This document shows, piece after piece, positions 18,088 to 29,349 of a DNA stretch of 64,000 nt. The position numbers were made by a program, and so were the translations under genes. The notes under the pieces were generated by a model. The model saw nothing but the letters and a program-made list of their open reading frames with translations. It was not told the origin of the DNA and searched no databases. The stretch is from Legionella bononiensis (GTDB lineage Bacteria > Pseudomonadota > Gammaproteobacteria > Legionellales > Legionellaceae). The DNA is taken from assembly GCF_016786215.1 (NCBI RefSeq), contig NZ_JADOBG010000017.1, forward strand, positions 31,134 through 95,133. The letters run 5' to 3'. The stretch's first letter is position 1; each line of letters begins with the position of its first letter.

Positions 18088-18744
18088 TTACTCTGCACTT
18101 TCCTCTTCATCAGTAGTAGGTACAGCAGAAGCAGGAACTGATGTTTCTTCTTCTTCAACCGAGCCGACTTTAGGTGCATGAATACTCACGACAGGAGCGT
18201 CATGACTTCCGTCTGTAACATCAACAGTCAGATGAACGCCTTTAGGCAGTTTCAGATTGGATAAGTGAACTACATCATTCATTCCTACATCAGTCATATC
18301 CACTTCAATGAACTCAGGTAAGTCTTTAGCCTGACAACGAATTTCAACTTGCGTCATGGTGTGGTTAATGATTCCACCTGCTTTTACGCCAGAAGATTTT
18401 TGTTCATTCGTGAAATGAATAGGAACGAGTTTGATTAGAATGTCTTTTGCAGAAACACGTTGTAAATCCATATGCATTACGATTGGCTTGTATGGATGAC
18501 GTTGTAATGCTTTCAAAATCACGTGTTCAACTTTACCGTCAACAGAAATATCAAAAACACTGGAGTAAATACTTTCAGTTTCCAAGGCTTTAATTACTTT
18601 ATTGTGTAGAAAGTGGATTGATTTTGGTTTTTTATCGCCGCCATAGATTACAGCGGGAACTTTATTCTCAAGACGACGTAGGCGGCGGCTCGCACCTTTC
18701 CCCATATCCGTTCTTGATTCAGCTTCTAAAAGAATTGTTGACAT
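18088..18744 (-). CDS. rplY: 50S ribosomal protein L25, long (Ctc/TL5) form
   Basis: Binds 5S rRNA in the large subunit. The 218-residue length shows the two-domain form: an N-terminal L25 domain (LEAESRTDMGKGASRRLRR, then VPAVIYGGDKKPKSI) and a C-terminal beta domain. It ends in an acidic tail rich in Glu and Ser. The ATG at 18742-18744 has GGAG six bases upstream and is preferred to an in-frame TTG at 18756. First gene of rplY-pth-ychF. Confidence 0.94.
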   Translation of the reverse strand: MSTILLEAESRTDMGKGASRRLRRLENKVPAVIYGGDKKPKSIHFLHNKVIKALETESIYSSVFDISVDGKVEHVILKALQRHPYKPIVMHMDLQRVSAKDILIKLVPIHFTNEQKSSGVKAGGIINHTMTQVEIRCQAKDLPEFIEVDMTDVGMNDVVHLSNLKLPKGVHLTVDVTDGSHDAPVVSIHAPKVGSVEEEETSVPASAVPTTDEEESAE

Positions 18745-18871
18745 TATATACTCCAATAAATTTAAGGATCCCTTATTTAATCCGCGACCAGATTAAATAC
18801 CCGAATACTCACTAAAAATGAGTAATTTAACCGGGAAAGGGTGAAGAAGTATACAATATTTTAAAATGAAC

Positions 18872-18900
18872 TTGAAGTCATAGCCATAATTTCATAGAAT
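18872..18900 (+). promoter_or_regulatory. Likely sigma-70 promoter for rplU-rpmA
   Basis: TTGAAG at 18872-18877 and TAGAAT at 18895-18900 are separated by 17 bases, 52 bp before the rplU start. Read by eye only. Confidence 0.5.
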
Positions 18901-18952
18901 ATGGCACTTTATTGAAATTGTGATAGCCAATCAGGCGAGTTGGAGAATAGTT

Positions 18953-19264
18953 ATGTATGCGGTAATCAAGACTGGCGGTAAGCAATATACCGTAAAAGAA
19001 GGTGATGTTTTAAAAATTGAATTGCTGCCTGAAGATGTTGGCAATGAGATCAAATTTTCAGAAGTACTGATGTTGGCAGATGGCGATAAAGTCGTGTGCG
19101 GCACTCCATTTATTGCTAAAGCAGTTGTTAAAGCTGAAGTACTTGATCATGGTCGTCACAAGAAAGTAAAAATTATTAAATTCCGTCGTCGTAAGCACCA
19201 CATGAAACAAATGGGGCATAGACAATATTATTCGCAAGTTAAAATTACTGCGATAAGCAAGTAA
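18953..19264 (+). CDS. rplU: 50S ribosomal protein L21
   Basis: A 103-residue protein with the invariant start MYAVIKTGGKQYTVKEGD and the C-terminal basic stretch KKVKIIKFRRRKHHMKQMGH. ATG at 18953 is chosen because GGAG lies just upstream; an in-frame ATG at 18920 would add 11 atypical residues. Followed 12 bp later by rpmA, the standard pair. Confidence 0.96.
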   Translation: MYAVIKTGGKQYTVKEGDVLKIELLPEDVGNEIKFSEVLMLADGDKVVCGTPFIAKAVVKAEVLDHGRHKKVKIIKFRRRKHHMKQMGHRQYYSQVKITAISK

Positions 19265-19276
19265 GAGGGGATAGCA

Positions 19277-19555
19277 ATGGCTCATAAGAAGGCAGGTGGT
19301 AGTACTCGTAATGGCCGCGATTCGAATCCAAAGTTTCTTGGTGTAAAGCGTTTCGGTGGTCAATTTGTAAATGCGGGTGAAATTATTGTAAGACAACGTG
19401 GTACACGTTTCCATCCTGGAACAGGAGTTGGTTGTGGCCGTGATCATACTCTGTATGCCCTGGTTGAAGGTTTGGTACAATTTACCGTCAAGGGTGAAAA
19501 GAATCGCAAATACGTTACGATAGTTGCCGAACAAAAAGAAGAAGCTGCAAGTTAA
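19277..19555 (+). CDS. rpmA: 50S ribosomal protein L27
   Basis: Ninety-two residues beginning [16 protein letters not shown], the conserved N-terminal tail that reaches the peptidyl-transferase centre. The C-terminal half is typical, with [16 protein letters not shown]. Second gene of rplU-rpmA, with AGGGG before the start and a terminator hairpin about 150 bp downstream. Confidence 0.96.
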   Translation: MAHKKAGGSTRNGRDSNPKFLGVKRFGGQFVNAGEIIVRQRGTRFHPGTGVGCGRDHTLYALVEGLVQFTVKGEKNRKYVTIVAEQKEEAAS

Positions 19556-19703
19556 TTTGCATCAGTACATCATTATCTGTAAGAAGATTGCGGAACTTTA
19601 GATGTATTAAAAAGTGATTTCAGTATATAGGATATAGCAAATTGTTTGTAGTACCTATTTTTGATGGTATCTAGAACGTTACGATATTTGTCATCCAGTT
19701 TAT

Positions 19704-21823
<2,120 letters not shown>

Positions 21824-21951
21824 TTATTTTTCCAATGTTAAAATTGATAATTAGAATTCTATAGCAGAATTTAAAAAATAAGTAATAATTATTAACAGGA
21901 GGTTGACATTTAGGGGCTGGTTGGGTAATTACTAAATCAAGATTTTTATTT

Positions 21952-22076
21952 CAGGACTTATGAAAAGCTCCCAATCTCAAAGTTAAATGGAATTTTTAAT
22001 CGGGTCATTTAGATTATCTAAACTACCTTTTTAAAAATTTAAGTTACCTTGATCTTGGGTTTTTGCGTAGTTCCTG
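21952..22076. repeat. AGGACTTACGAAAA element, copy B
   Basis: Begins CAGGACTTATGAAAAGCTCC and ends TTTTTGCGTAGTTCCTG, inverted ends, 125 bp, no internal hairpin unit. It makes up part of the 409-bp gap upstream of phhA; a stray TTGTCATCCCGAAAGCATC fragment follows at about 22095. No gene is seen in the gap. Confidence 0.65.
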
Positions 22077-22232
22077 TATTTATCTCCCTAAGTTGTCATC
22101 CCGAAAGCATCTTGGGTTTTCTCCAGTGTGTGACAGAGATTATTCTTAATACCGAGAATTTAGCCACATTGTGTAGCGGTTGGATGGACAATATCTGGTG
22201 TAGTTGAAATATAAATGAGTGAAGGAGAAGTT

Positions 22233-23051
22233 ATGGTGTTTGAAAGTCGTTATGTTGCACATGTTCCTAACGCTCAGGGTATAGTAAATTATTCGACAGA
22301 AGAAAACAGAATCTGGAATATATTATTTGAAAGACAAATGAAATTATTACCAGGTAGAGCCTGTGATGAGTTTTTGGCTGGTTTAACTACTTTGGGAATC
22401 ACTGCGAATGCAATTCCTCAACTTCCTGAAGTGAGCCAAAAATTAAAGGAAAAAACAGGATGGCAGGTAGCTCCGGTCGCTGCATTGATTTCAGCACGAG
22501 AGTTCTTTGAGCTTTTGTCAAATAAATACTTTCCTGCAGCCACTTTTATACGCTGCCAAGAAGAATTGGATTATGTACAGGAACCCGATATATTCCATGA
22601 AATTTTTGGCCATTGCCCTATGTTAACTGACAAGGTATACGCTGATTTTATTCATGATTATGCCTGTAAGGTTTTAACCTTTCCAGAGGCTGATTGGCCT
22701 TTATTGCAACGTATGTTCTGGTTTACAGTTGAGTTCGGTTTGATTCATACATCGAAAGGTTTAAGAGCTTATGGCGGAGGAATTTTATCGTCCATTAGTG
22801 AAACCGTTTATAGTGTAGAAAGCGATATTCCTCTTCGTGTTCGGTTTGAACCTGTTGCCGCATTTCGAATGCCCTATCGAATTGATATGCTACAGCCGGT
22901 TTACTTTGTTATAGATGATTATCAGACCTTATATACTTTTGTATCGTCTAACATCAATGAATTATTGGAACGAACACGACAGCTAGGAGAGTATCCTCCC
23001 TTTTTTGAAGTGGATCCTGATAATCCGAATATTCATATCAGAGCCTGTTAG
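22233..23051 (+). CDS. phhA: Phenylalanine 4-monooxygenase
   Basis: Hydroxylates phenylalanine to tyrosine using a pterin cofactor and iron. The 272-residue length is that of bacterial PhhA. Two iron-ligand histidines sit in HEIFGHCP near residue 126, with the ligand glutamate expected in WFTVEFGL. ATG at 22233 has GGAG five bases upstream; an in-frame ATG at 22215 overlaps that ribosome site. In Legionella PhhA supports tyrosine supply and pyomelanin formation. Next to letA in the same direction but 288 bp away, so probably separate. Confidence 0.95.
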   Translation: MVFESRYVAHVPNAQGIVNYSTEENRIWNILFERQMKLLPGRACDEFLAGLTTLGITANAIPQLPEVSQKLKEKTGWQVAPVAALISAREFFELLSNKYFPAATFIRCQEELDYVQEPDIFHEIFGHCPMLTDKVYADFIHDYACKVLTFPEADWPLLQRMFWFTVEFGLIHTSKGLRAYGGGILSSISETVYSVESDIPLRVRFEPVAAFRMPYRIDMLQPVYFVIDDYQTLYTFVSSNINELLERTRQLGEYPPFFEVDPDNPNIHIRAC

Positions 23052-23339
23052 CAGGGGTCTCAGTTCATGATATGGAGTAGAGAGTAACGTTGTAATTTTT
23101 TAATAACTACGGAAAACGTCATTCCGAACGCGGGGTGGGAACTCCTGAACGTGATGCCCTCCTGCATCACTATGTTCGGCAAGATCCTATTTCCCTGACT
23201 TATTGAGAATTTACTGACGCTTTTTGTATCGGTTACGAAGCATAAGGAATAGGCTGTCTATGTATTGTAATGATAGAAGAGTCTTGTTAACATCGACCAA
23301 CACACTTTGTTCATTGACTGGTTGGTCAAGGAGCATCAT

Positions 23340-23999
23340 TTGATTAAAGTATTAATTGTTGATGACCATGCATTGGTTAGAATGGGTATTCGACGATTGC
23401 TTGAAGACATGTCGGATGTAGATGTAGTTGCGGATGCTGAGAGCGGTGAGCAGGCCTTGGCATTTGTCAAAACTCATAACCCTGATGTAGTTCTTTTAGA
23501 TATGAAGATGCCTGGAATTGACGGTTGGGAAGTTACTCGTCGCTTAAAAAAATCAAATCCTCACATAAAGGTCATTGCGGTGACTGCAATGTGTACAGAT
23601 CCTCTGCCTACCCGCGTTTTGCAATTAGGTGCCATGGGGTATCTGACTAAAGAGTCAGGAGCTGAAGAAATGGCAGCTGCAATCCGTAAAGTAGCTAAAG
23701 GTGAAAAGTACCTTAGTGCCGAAATTGCTCAAAAAATGGCAATTAATAGTCTGCAGGATGCTCAGGACTCGCCCTTTGATATGTTGTCAGAGCGAGAAAT
23801 GCAAGTCATGCTGATGATTACCAGCGGGATGAATGTGCAGGATATAGCAGATCGTTTGTTTTTAAGCAGCAAAACCATCAATGGTTACAGATATCGTATG
23901 TTTGAAAAGTTAGGAATAAAAAACGATGTGGAGCTTACCTATTTGGCGATGAAACACAGAGTCATTGAACATCCTAATGATATAATTCAAGATGATTAA
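23340..23999 (+). CDS. letA: Response regulator LetA (GacA/UvrY type)
   Basis: A 219-residue two-domain regulator. The receiver carries acidic pair DD at 8-9, phospho-acceptor Asp54 in LLDMKMPG and Lys in YLTKESG. A C-terminal LuxR-type helix-turn-helix (LSEREMQVMLMI ... LSSKTINGYRYRMFEKL) follows. The start is TTG at 23340 with GGAG eight bases upstream; the upstream extension to 23307 is unlike the family. In Legionella LetA, with sensor LetS, activates the RsmY and RsmZ RNAs that titrate CsrA and so drives entry into the transmissive phase. The order letA-uvrC matches uvrY-uvrC of enterics. Confidence 0.94.
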   Translation: MIKVLIVDDHALVRMGIRRLLEDMSDVDVVADAESGEQALAFVKTHNPDVVLLDMKMPGIDGWEVTRRLKKSNPHIKVIAVTAMCTDPLPTRVLQLGAMGYLTKESGAEEMAAAIRKVAKGEKYLSAEIAQKMAINSLQDAQDSPFDMLSEREMQVMLMITSGMNVQDIADRLFLSSKTINGYRYRMFEKLGIKNDVELTYLAMKHRVIEHPNDIIQDD

Positions 24000-24116
24000 A
24001 CTGGAAATTCGACGCAAATTTTGTAACGGAACTCCGGTTTAATTGTGTTTTAAAGTAGCAACAAAGTCCCTCAGAATACGCTATGATGCTATATAATTAT
24101 CTAATTTTTGTAGTTT

Positions 24117-25973
24117 ATGAATATTAAGCAGCCTTCCGCTGAGTTAACTCTATTTCTTAGTAAACTACCTGGTGATCCGGGTATTTATCGCATGCTTGAT
24201 GAGGCAGGTACGGTTTTATATGTAGGTAAAGCGTCCAATCTTAAAAAGAGAGTGAGTAGTTATTTTAGTAAACAGAATACGGCGGTTAAAACACGATCCC
24301 TGGTAAGTCAAATTGCATCAATTGAAATTTCAGTAACCAGAAGTGAGACAGAAGCATTATTACTGGAAAGTAATCTTATAAAATCGTTAAGACCAAAATA
24401 CAATATATTGCTTCGTGATGATAAGTCCTATCCCTACATTCATATTTCGAGTCATCCTGAATTTCCTCGTATTGAAAGTTATCGAAGTAAAAAAAAGCCA
24501 GTATCTGGTCTTTTTTTTGGCCCATACCCCAATGGCACTGCAGTAAAAGATACCATTCTGACCATACAAAAAGTATTCAAGATTCGAAATTGTCGGGACA
24601 GTTATTTCAATGCCCGTTCACGTCCTTGTTTGCAATATCAGATTAAACGTTGTACTGCACCTTGTGTCGCATATATAAGTCCTGAAGCTTATCGACAGTC
24701 CGTAGATGATGCCATGCGATTTTTGCAGGGTAAGTGTCAGATAATCCTGGATGAACTGACGGAACGTATGGAACAAGCCGTTGATCAGCTTAATTTTGAA
24801 GCGGCTGCAGTATTTCGTGATCAGATTAAAAATCTACGGCTGGTACAGGAGCAGCAAGCAGTGGTTCAGCTCAAAGGAGATGCCGATGTAATCGCCATCG
24901 AAGTACGCCCCGGTTTTGCCTGTATTCAGTGCGTTACGATTCGAGAAGGACAGGTATTAGCCAGTCGAAGTTTTTTTCCTTCAGTACCCAATAAGGGATT
25001 GAATGAGGAACTGGATGCTGAGGAGTTATGGCAACAAACATTTGAAGCCTTTGTTGGTTTTTACTATTTGGATTCCGTTGATAGAATCCCTGCTTTAATT
25101 ATTACGAACAAAACTCTGTTGGATCATCATTCTTTAGAGGAAGTGCTGACTGATAAACGGGGTAAATCCTGTACGATACAAATTAATCCGCGCGGTATTA
25201 AATCCCGATGGATGGATTTTGCTGTAAACAATCTCCGAATCTCTATAGCAGAATACGTCAGTCAACACTCTACGATTAAGTCCAGATATCAGGCTTTGGA
25301 GAAATTATTATCGCTTGAAAAGCACATCGAGCGAATGGAATGTTTCGATATAAGTCATACCCAGGGAGAGGCAACTATAGCGTCCTGTGTGGTTTTTGAT
25401 GAAGAGGGGCCATGTACTAAAGAATACAGGCGATTTAATATTGAGGGGATAACACCTGGTGATGATTATGCTGCCATGGAGCAAGCCGTTACGCGAAGAT
25501 TCAAACGATTAATAGAAGCTCAATCATTACCTGATGTATTAATCATTGATGGTGGAAAGGGGCAGGTTGCCGTGGTAAAACGGGTTTTAGAGTCCTTGAA
25601 GGTACATGATATGATTTTGTTGGGTGTTGCAAAAGGGCCATCCCGTAAAGCCGGTTGGGAAAAACTGATTTTGGTTAATGAAGATCGAGAGTTTACCTTA
25701 CCTGAGGATTCAAAAGCACTGCATCTCCTCCAACATATTCGGGATGAAGCACATCGATTTGCGATCACGGCTCATCGTAAAAAAAGACAAAAAGCCCGAC
25801 TCGATTCTACCCTTGAGAGCATTGAGGGAGTAGGCGCAAAACGCCGACAGGCATTACTGCATCGATTTGGTGGTTTACGGGAATTGTCCAAAGCATCCAT
25901 AGAAGAAATCAGCAAGGTTCAGGGCATCAGTGAACATTTAGCGATGCGGATTTATCAGTATTTTCATGGTTAA
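24117..25973 (+). CDS. uvrC: UvrABC nuclease subunit C
   Basis: Makes both incisions in nucleotide-excision repair. The 618-residue protein has an N-terminal GIY-YIG domain ([25 protein letters not shown]), a cysteine cluster region ([21 protein letters not shown]), a UVR motif near residue 210, the RNase H-like second nuclease domain ([16 protein letters not shown]) and C-terminal helix-hairpin-helix repeats ([16 protein letters not shown]). Lies 117 bp downstream of letA, same strand. The ribosome site before ATG 24117 is poor. Confidence 0.96.
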   Translation: MNIKQPSAELTLFLSKLPGDPGIYRMLDEAGTVLYVGKASNLKKRVSSYFSKQNTAVKTRSLVSQIASIEISVTRSETEALLLESNLIKSLRPKYNILLRDDKSYPYIHISSHPEFPRIESYRSKKKPVSGLFFGPYPNGTAVKDTILTIQKVFKIRNCRDSYFNARSRPCLQYQIKRCTAPCVAYISPEAYRQSVDDAMRFLQGKCQIILDELTERMEQAVDQLNFEAAAVFRDQIKNLRLVQEQQAVVQLKGDADVIAIEVRPGFACIQCVTIREGQVLASRSFFPSVPNKGLNEELDAEELWQQTFEAFVGFYYLDSVDRIPALIITNKTLLDHHSLEEVLTDKRGKSCTIQINPRGIKSRWMDFAVNNLRISIAEYVSQHSTIKSRYQALEKLLSLEKHIERMECFDISHTQGEATIASCVVFDEEGPCTKEYRRFNIEGITPGDDYAAMEQAVTRRFKRLIEAQSLPDVLIIDGGKGQVAVVKRVLESLKVHDMILLGVAKGPSRKAGWEKLILVNEDREFTLPEDSKALHLLQHIRDEAHRFAITAHRKKRQKARLDSTLESIEGVGAKRRQALLHRFGGLRELSKASIEEISKVQGISEHLAMRIYQYFHG

Positions 25974-25992
25974 CCCGCTGGACAGTATGCTA

Positions 25993-27168
25993 TCAACCGC
26001 CCAATTTAGGTTTATCGTGCTGATCCTGAGCATCATGAGATTTATCAGAATTAGAGGGCGTATTTTCTTTTTTTGCAGGTAAGGGATTAAAGAAGTTCAG
26101 CAAGCTTCCAATGATATGCCCAAAGATGGTATCCGATGAAGTAAAGCGTTTAACTTGACTCACGGGTTCATCAACAGATATTAAAATTTTATCGATATAG
26201 GTATGACAATCATTGATGCCTACTTCGTAACGATTATAAAATTTTAATATATTACTAAGACGAACTTCATATTGTTCTTGTAAAATTTTGTGCATGGAAA
26301 GCATCCTGATTAACTGTTCTCCTGTAGTTTCTCTGGATTCTTGTTGGGAAAATTCTGTTACATCATTAGATGGTATTCCTAGCTCTATAAGTTTGGGCTT
26401 ATCAACAACATCATTGATTGTAAATTTAATGAAACTATGGTGACCCAGCGAGCCTTTTAATTTGGGACTTAAAAATTCAGCTTCGATTCCCAAAATTTCA
26501 TATTTTTGTTTTGTTTTCAAGAACGCGTTAAACTGTTCTGCATCACCGGAAAAATACTCCTTCAGAACCTCATCTTTTATCTCCTCCATGTAATCATGGT
26601 TTATAGAGGTAAATAGAGATTCAAATGAAGTTTCCAGTTTCCTGACTGCATGTCGGATAAGTCGAGTTTCACCTTCTTTAAGTAGCGAGTGAGGAGCGCG
26701 GTTACCTATAACAAGTCCAACAATGAATCCCGTGAATGCTCCTATGAATAAACCCGTAGGTAATCGGAAATTCTTAATATCGCTAAGGGTTAACGAAATG
26801 GATCCTACCACAGCGCCAATAATACCGGTGACTAAACCAATTATAAATCCACCAAGGTTCAGAAGCGCTTGTCTGGATTTATATAAGATACCATTTGCCC
26901 CCGTTTCCTTAATCAATGCACTGTAATTTATTGAAATTTGTTTTATGGCTTCAAATCGCTCTTTTAAGGATAACTCAGCATTTTTAATGTCGTTTATATT
27001 TTTAATAAGTGAAATTAATTGACGCGCGATAGGTTCAAGTTGTTCTGCAGAACGATCTGATGTCGCGAGATTCTCAAAGAGAGGCAATAAATAATATTTA
27101 CCTTCGAATTCATTGCAACTATCAATTAATAGTTTTAATTCTTTTTGTGTTTCAGAATGTAATGACAC
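25993..27168 (-). CDS. Unknown protein with Gly-rich hydrophobic pair
   Basis: A 391-residue product from a GTG start (27166-27168) with AAGGA eight bases upstream. The N-terminal 100 residues are helical and polar. Two Gly-rich hydrophobic segments lie near residues 108-133 and 138-157, each like GLVTGIIGAVVGS. About 200 polar residues follow, and a charged low-complexity tail ends DQHDKPKLGG. No enzyme motif recognised. It lies 96 bp downstream of a toxin-type glycosyltransferase and may be cotranscribed. Architecture suggests a membrane-inserting effector, by inference only. Confidence 0.65.
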   Translation of the reverse strand: MSLHSETQKELKLLIDSCNEFEGKYYLLPLFENLATSDRSAEQLEPIARQLISLIKNINDIKNAELSLKERFEAIKQISINYSALIKETGANGILYKSRQALLNLGGFIIGLVTGIIGAVVGSISLTLSDIKNFRLPTGLFIGAFTGFIVGLVIGNRAPHSLLKEGETRLIRHAVRKLETSFESLFTSINHDYMEEIKDEVLKEYFSGDAEQFNAFLKTKQKYEILGIEAEFLSPKLKGSLGHHSFIKFTINDVVDKPKLIELGIPSNDVTEFSQQESRETTGEQLIRMLSMHKILQEQYEVRLSNILKFYNRYEVGINDCHTYIDKILISVDEPVSQVKRFTSSDTIFGHIIGSLLNFFNPLPAKKENTPSNSDKSHDAQDQHDKPKLGG

Positions 27169-27264
27169 GATAGAGTTCCTTGGTAAAATTACAGTAATTT
27201 ATTCTTATGAGTTTAGACAATCCTGTTATAATGCGCTCAAACAGGATTGAATCAGTATTTATTG

Positions 27265-29067
27265 TTATAAATTTAACCGGTATTCTTTCGATTCCAAAGT
27301 TTGTTTGGGTTTCGATGAATCGTTTGCCGTCTCAAAAAAAACAAGTCCTTGGGAGTAAACAGGCTCTATCTCAGTTTCAGATGAATTTTCAGTGGGTTGA
27401 GATGGAACAGAAGTATTTCTGGGGGCATCTTTAAGTGCAATTGTTCTGTTGGTAGTCAAGCCAAAAACGATTGCAGTCAGACAGTTGTTTTCTAATGTTT
27501 CAATGAGCTGTTGCGTATGACTGTAAAAGAGGCCAGCATACACTTCCCTTTTATTTGCTCTAATGATGGCTAAAGCCTCTCTGAATTGATTCGTATCAAA
27601 AGTATCACTCTTGAAACACTCTAAAACGTGTTGGAGCGCTTTTATTTTTTCCCGTTTTCTTTGTGGAAAGAATAATCCCCAAAAACCCTTTAAATTAGTT
27701 TCAAGTTGTTTGATGTGTTCTTCGATATTCTTTTTGGTGGTATTTAAAATATTGGGTAATTTCTTTTCAAATTCATTTTTTTTAATTTCCAGAAGTTCTC
27801 CGCGGGATTTTTGTAATTTTGCTCCCGTTTCCAGCCATGAGGAATCATTCAACTTTCCATCTTCTGCACCTAGAAAACTCATCATTCCAAAGATGCTTTC
27901 ATGCATTGAAATGGAGTTTTGTGATTGAAATGCTTTCTTTAAACCATAGTGATTAAAAGAATAAGGTTGAATGTTCTGATCAAAATAATTGGAATCAAAC
28001 ACATAACCGTTAAATAAGAATTTTGCTATTGCTATTGGGCCCGTGGTGCATACTACTATGGACTTTAAGTACAGGGTCCGTTCCTTTTTCATGAGATAAT
28101 CCAATAATTGTTCATCAGATTTTTGAAGTATCCCTTTAATTTCATAGTATTCATTTCTAAAGAACAACCATTTAAAGAACCCGAGTTGATCCTTTAATTC
28201 ACTTTTTAATCTTTGGATTACTGATTGATGGGTTTCATCAGCAGAAACTTTATTAAATTCAAGAAACTTGACTTGATCAGTCATAATTTCATTGATGTAT
28301 TTCCTCAGATCTCGTGAAGTTCGCTCCTCTCCTTCGGCGAATATGCTTTTGGATCGTGCTATATAAATTGATTCTGAACGATTTTTCATGAAACTGATTA
28401 GGTATTTATTTAGAAAACTGTCTCTCCCAAATTCTTCTTCAGTTTTTTCTATAAAATCATTCGTGTATTTACCTAAGACGCTGATTATTCCTTGTTGAAT
28501 TTTTTCTATTACTTCTTGTGCTGCAATTGGGTCAACTACGGCAATATAATCATTATTGGATAGTATTACGTCTTTATTTTGAGTTCGTAAACTGCCTATA
28601 TTCAATAATAATGGTGCTTGTACAGGGATTCGGGCTGGGAGTTTTGACGTATCAACTGGAACATCAAAATCAGTATATGCCCCTTTTGTATAAACAGGTG
28701 ATAACCATCTGAGAATGTCGCTGGCAAGAGCAGGGTTTCCTCCTTCATTGAAATGAGAAATTTCATCTTTATAAAATTCATATAATTTTTTTTCATATTC
28801 TGATTTCAGGGTGTCTGGAAATAAATGTGCATCAACGGGAGTAATTCTATGTTCTGTACAAAAGCGGTGTAAATTTTTGATTGCTTGTTCATTTAGCAAG
28901 GAAGAGTCATAAATCAGATTAATTGAATCAGTAGGGTTCTTTTCACGCATGGTGATTAATCGCATCTGATTCTCAGTATTCATAAAAATACCGGGTTTAT
29001 TACTAAGCCAAATTTTGACATGAACATGAGGATTGTATTGATACAGTTTTTTTACGGCACCTGACAT
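27265..29067 (-). CDS. Putative DxD glycosyltransferase effector (clostridial-toxin type)
   Basis: About 600 residues. The N-terminal ~200 resemble the glycosyltransferase domain of large clostridial toxins and related DxD sugar transferases: an early KIWLSNKPG strand, then NPALASDILRW followed by KGAYTDFDVPVD. Asp-Phe-Asp (about residues 133-135) would bind the metal and sugar nucleotide. The remaining ~400 residues are helical with no known motif, plus an E- and S-rich C-terminal stretch (SSETEIEPVYSQG), as in many Dot/Icm substrates. ATG at 29065-29067 is preferred because AGG lies eight bases before it; the ATG at 29074 directly abuts that AGG. Likely glycosylates a host target, by inference. 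Confidence 0.75.
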   Translation of the reverse strand: MSGAVKKLYQYNPHVHVKIWLSNKPGIFMNTENQMRLITMREKNPTDSINLIYDSSLLNEQAIKNLHRFCTEHRITPVDAHLFPDTLKSEYEKKLYEFYKDEISHFNEGGNPALASDILRWLSPVYTKGAYTDFDVPVDTSKLPARIPVQAPLLLNIGSLRTQNKDVILSNNDYIAVVDPIAAQEVIEKIQQGIISVLGKYTNDFIEKTEEEFGRDSFLNKYLISFMKNRSESIYIARSKSIFAEGEERTSRDLRKYINEIMTDQVKFLEFNKVSADETHQSVIQRLKSELKDQLGFFKWLFFRNEYYEIKGILQKSDEQLLDYLMKKERTLYLKSIVVCTTGPIAIAKFLFNGYVFDSNYFDQNIQPYSFNHYGLKKAFQSQNSISMHESIFGMMSFLGAEDGKLNDSSWLETGAKLQKSRGELLEIKKNEFEKKLPNILNTTKKNIEEHIKQLETNLKGFWGLFFPQRKREKIKALQHVLECFKSDTFDTNQFREALAIIRANKREVYAGLFYSHTQQLIETLENNCLTAIVFGLTTNRTIALKDAPRNTSVPSQPTENSSETEIEPVYSQGLVFFETANDSSKPKQTLESKEYRLNL

Positions 29068-29349
29068 ATTGGACATCCTGAATGCTTTGAGAACAAATTA
29101 ACAACAATTGAGTGAATATTTTACATGAAAAACCTTAATAAATTATTAATTACAGTAAAAAATAAAAACAGTATAGAAATTCAGGAATGAATAAAAGCAA
29201 TTTAGAAGTTGGAATCAATGGAAGGGGGCATGGAGTAGCGTACTGGATAATATCTTTGCCTATGCTGATTGAGTGGCTTAGGGATTCGGCATCAATAGGT
29301 GACTGAATTGGAGATGCCGAATTGTATTGTATCTCTTGGTTTATAGGAA

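Noticed and set aside
23052..23339. Further full copy of the CGTCATCC hairpin before letA
   Set aside because: Only a GTCATTCCGAACG-like start is visible; no matching right arm could be found.
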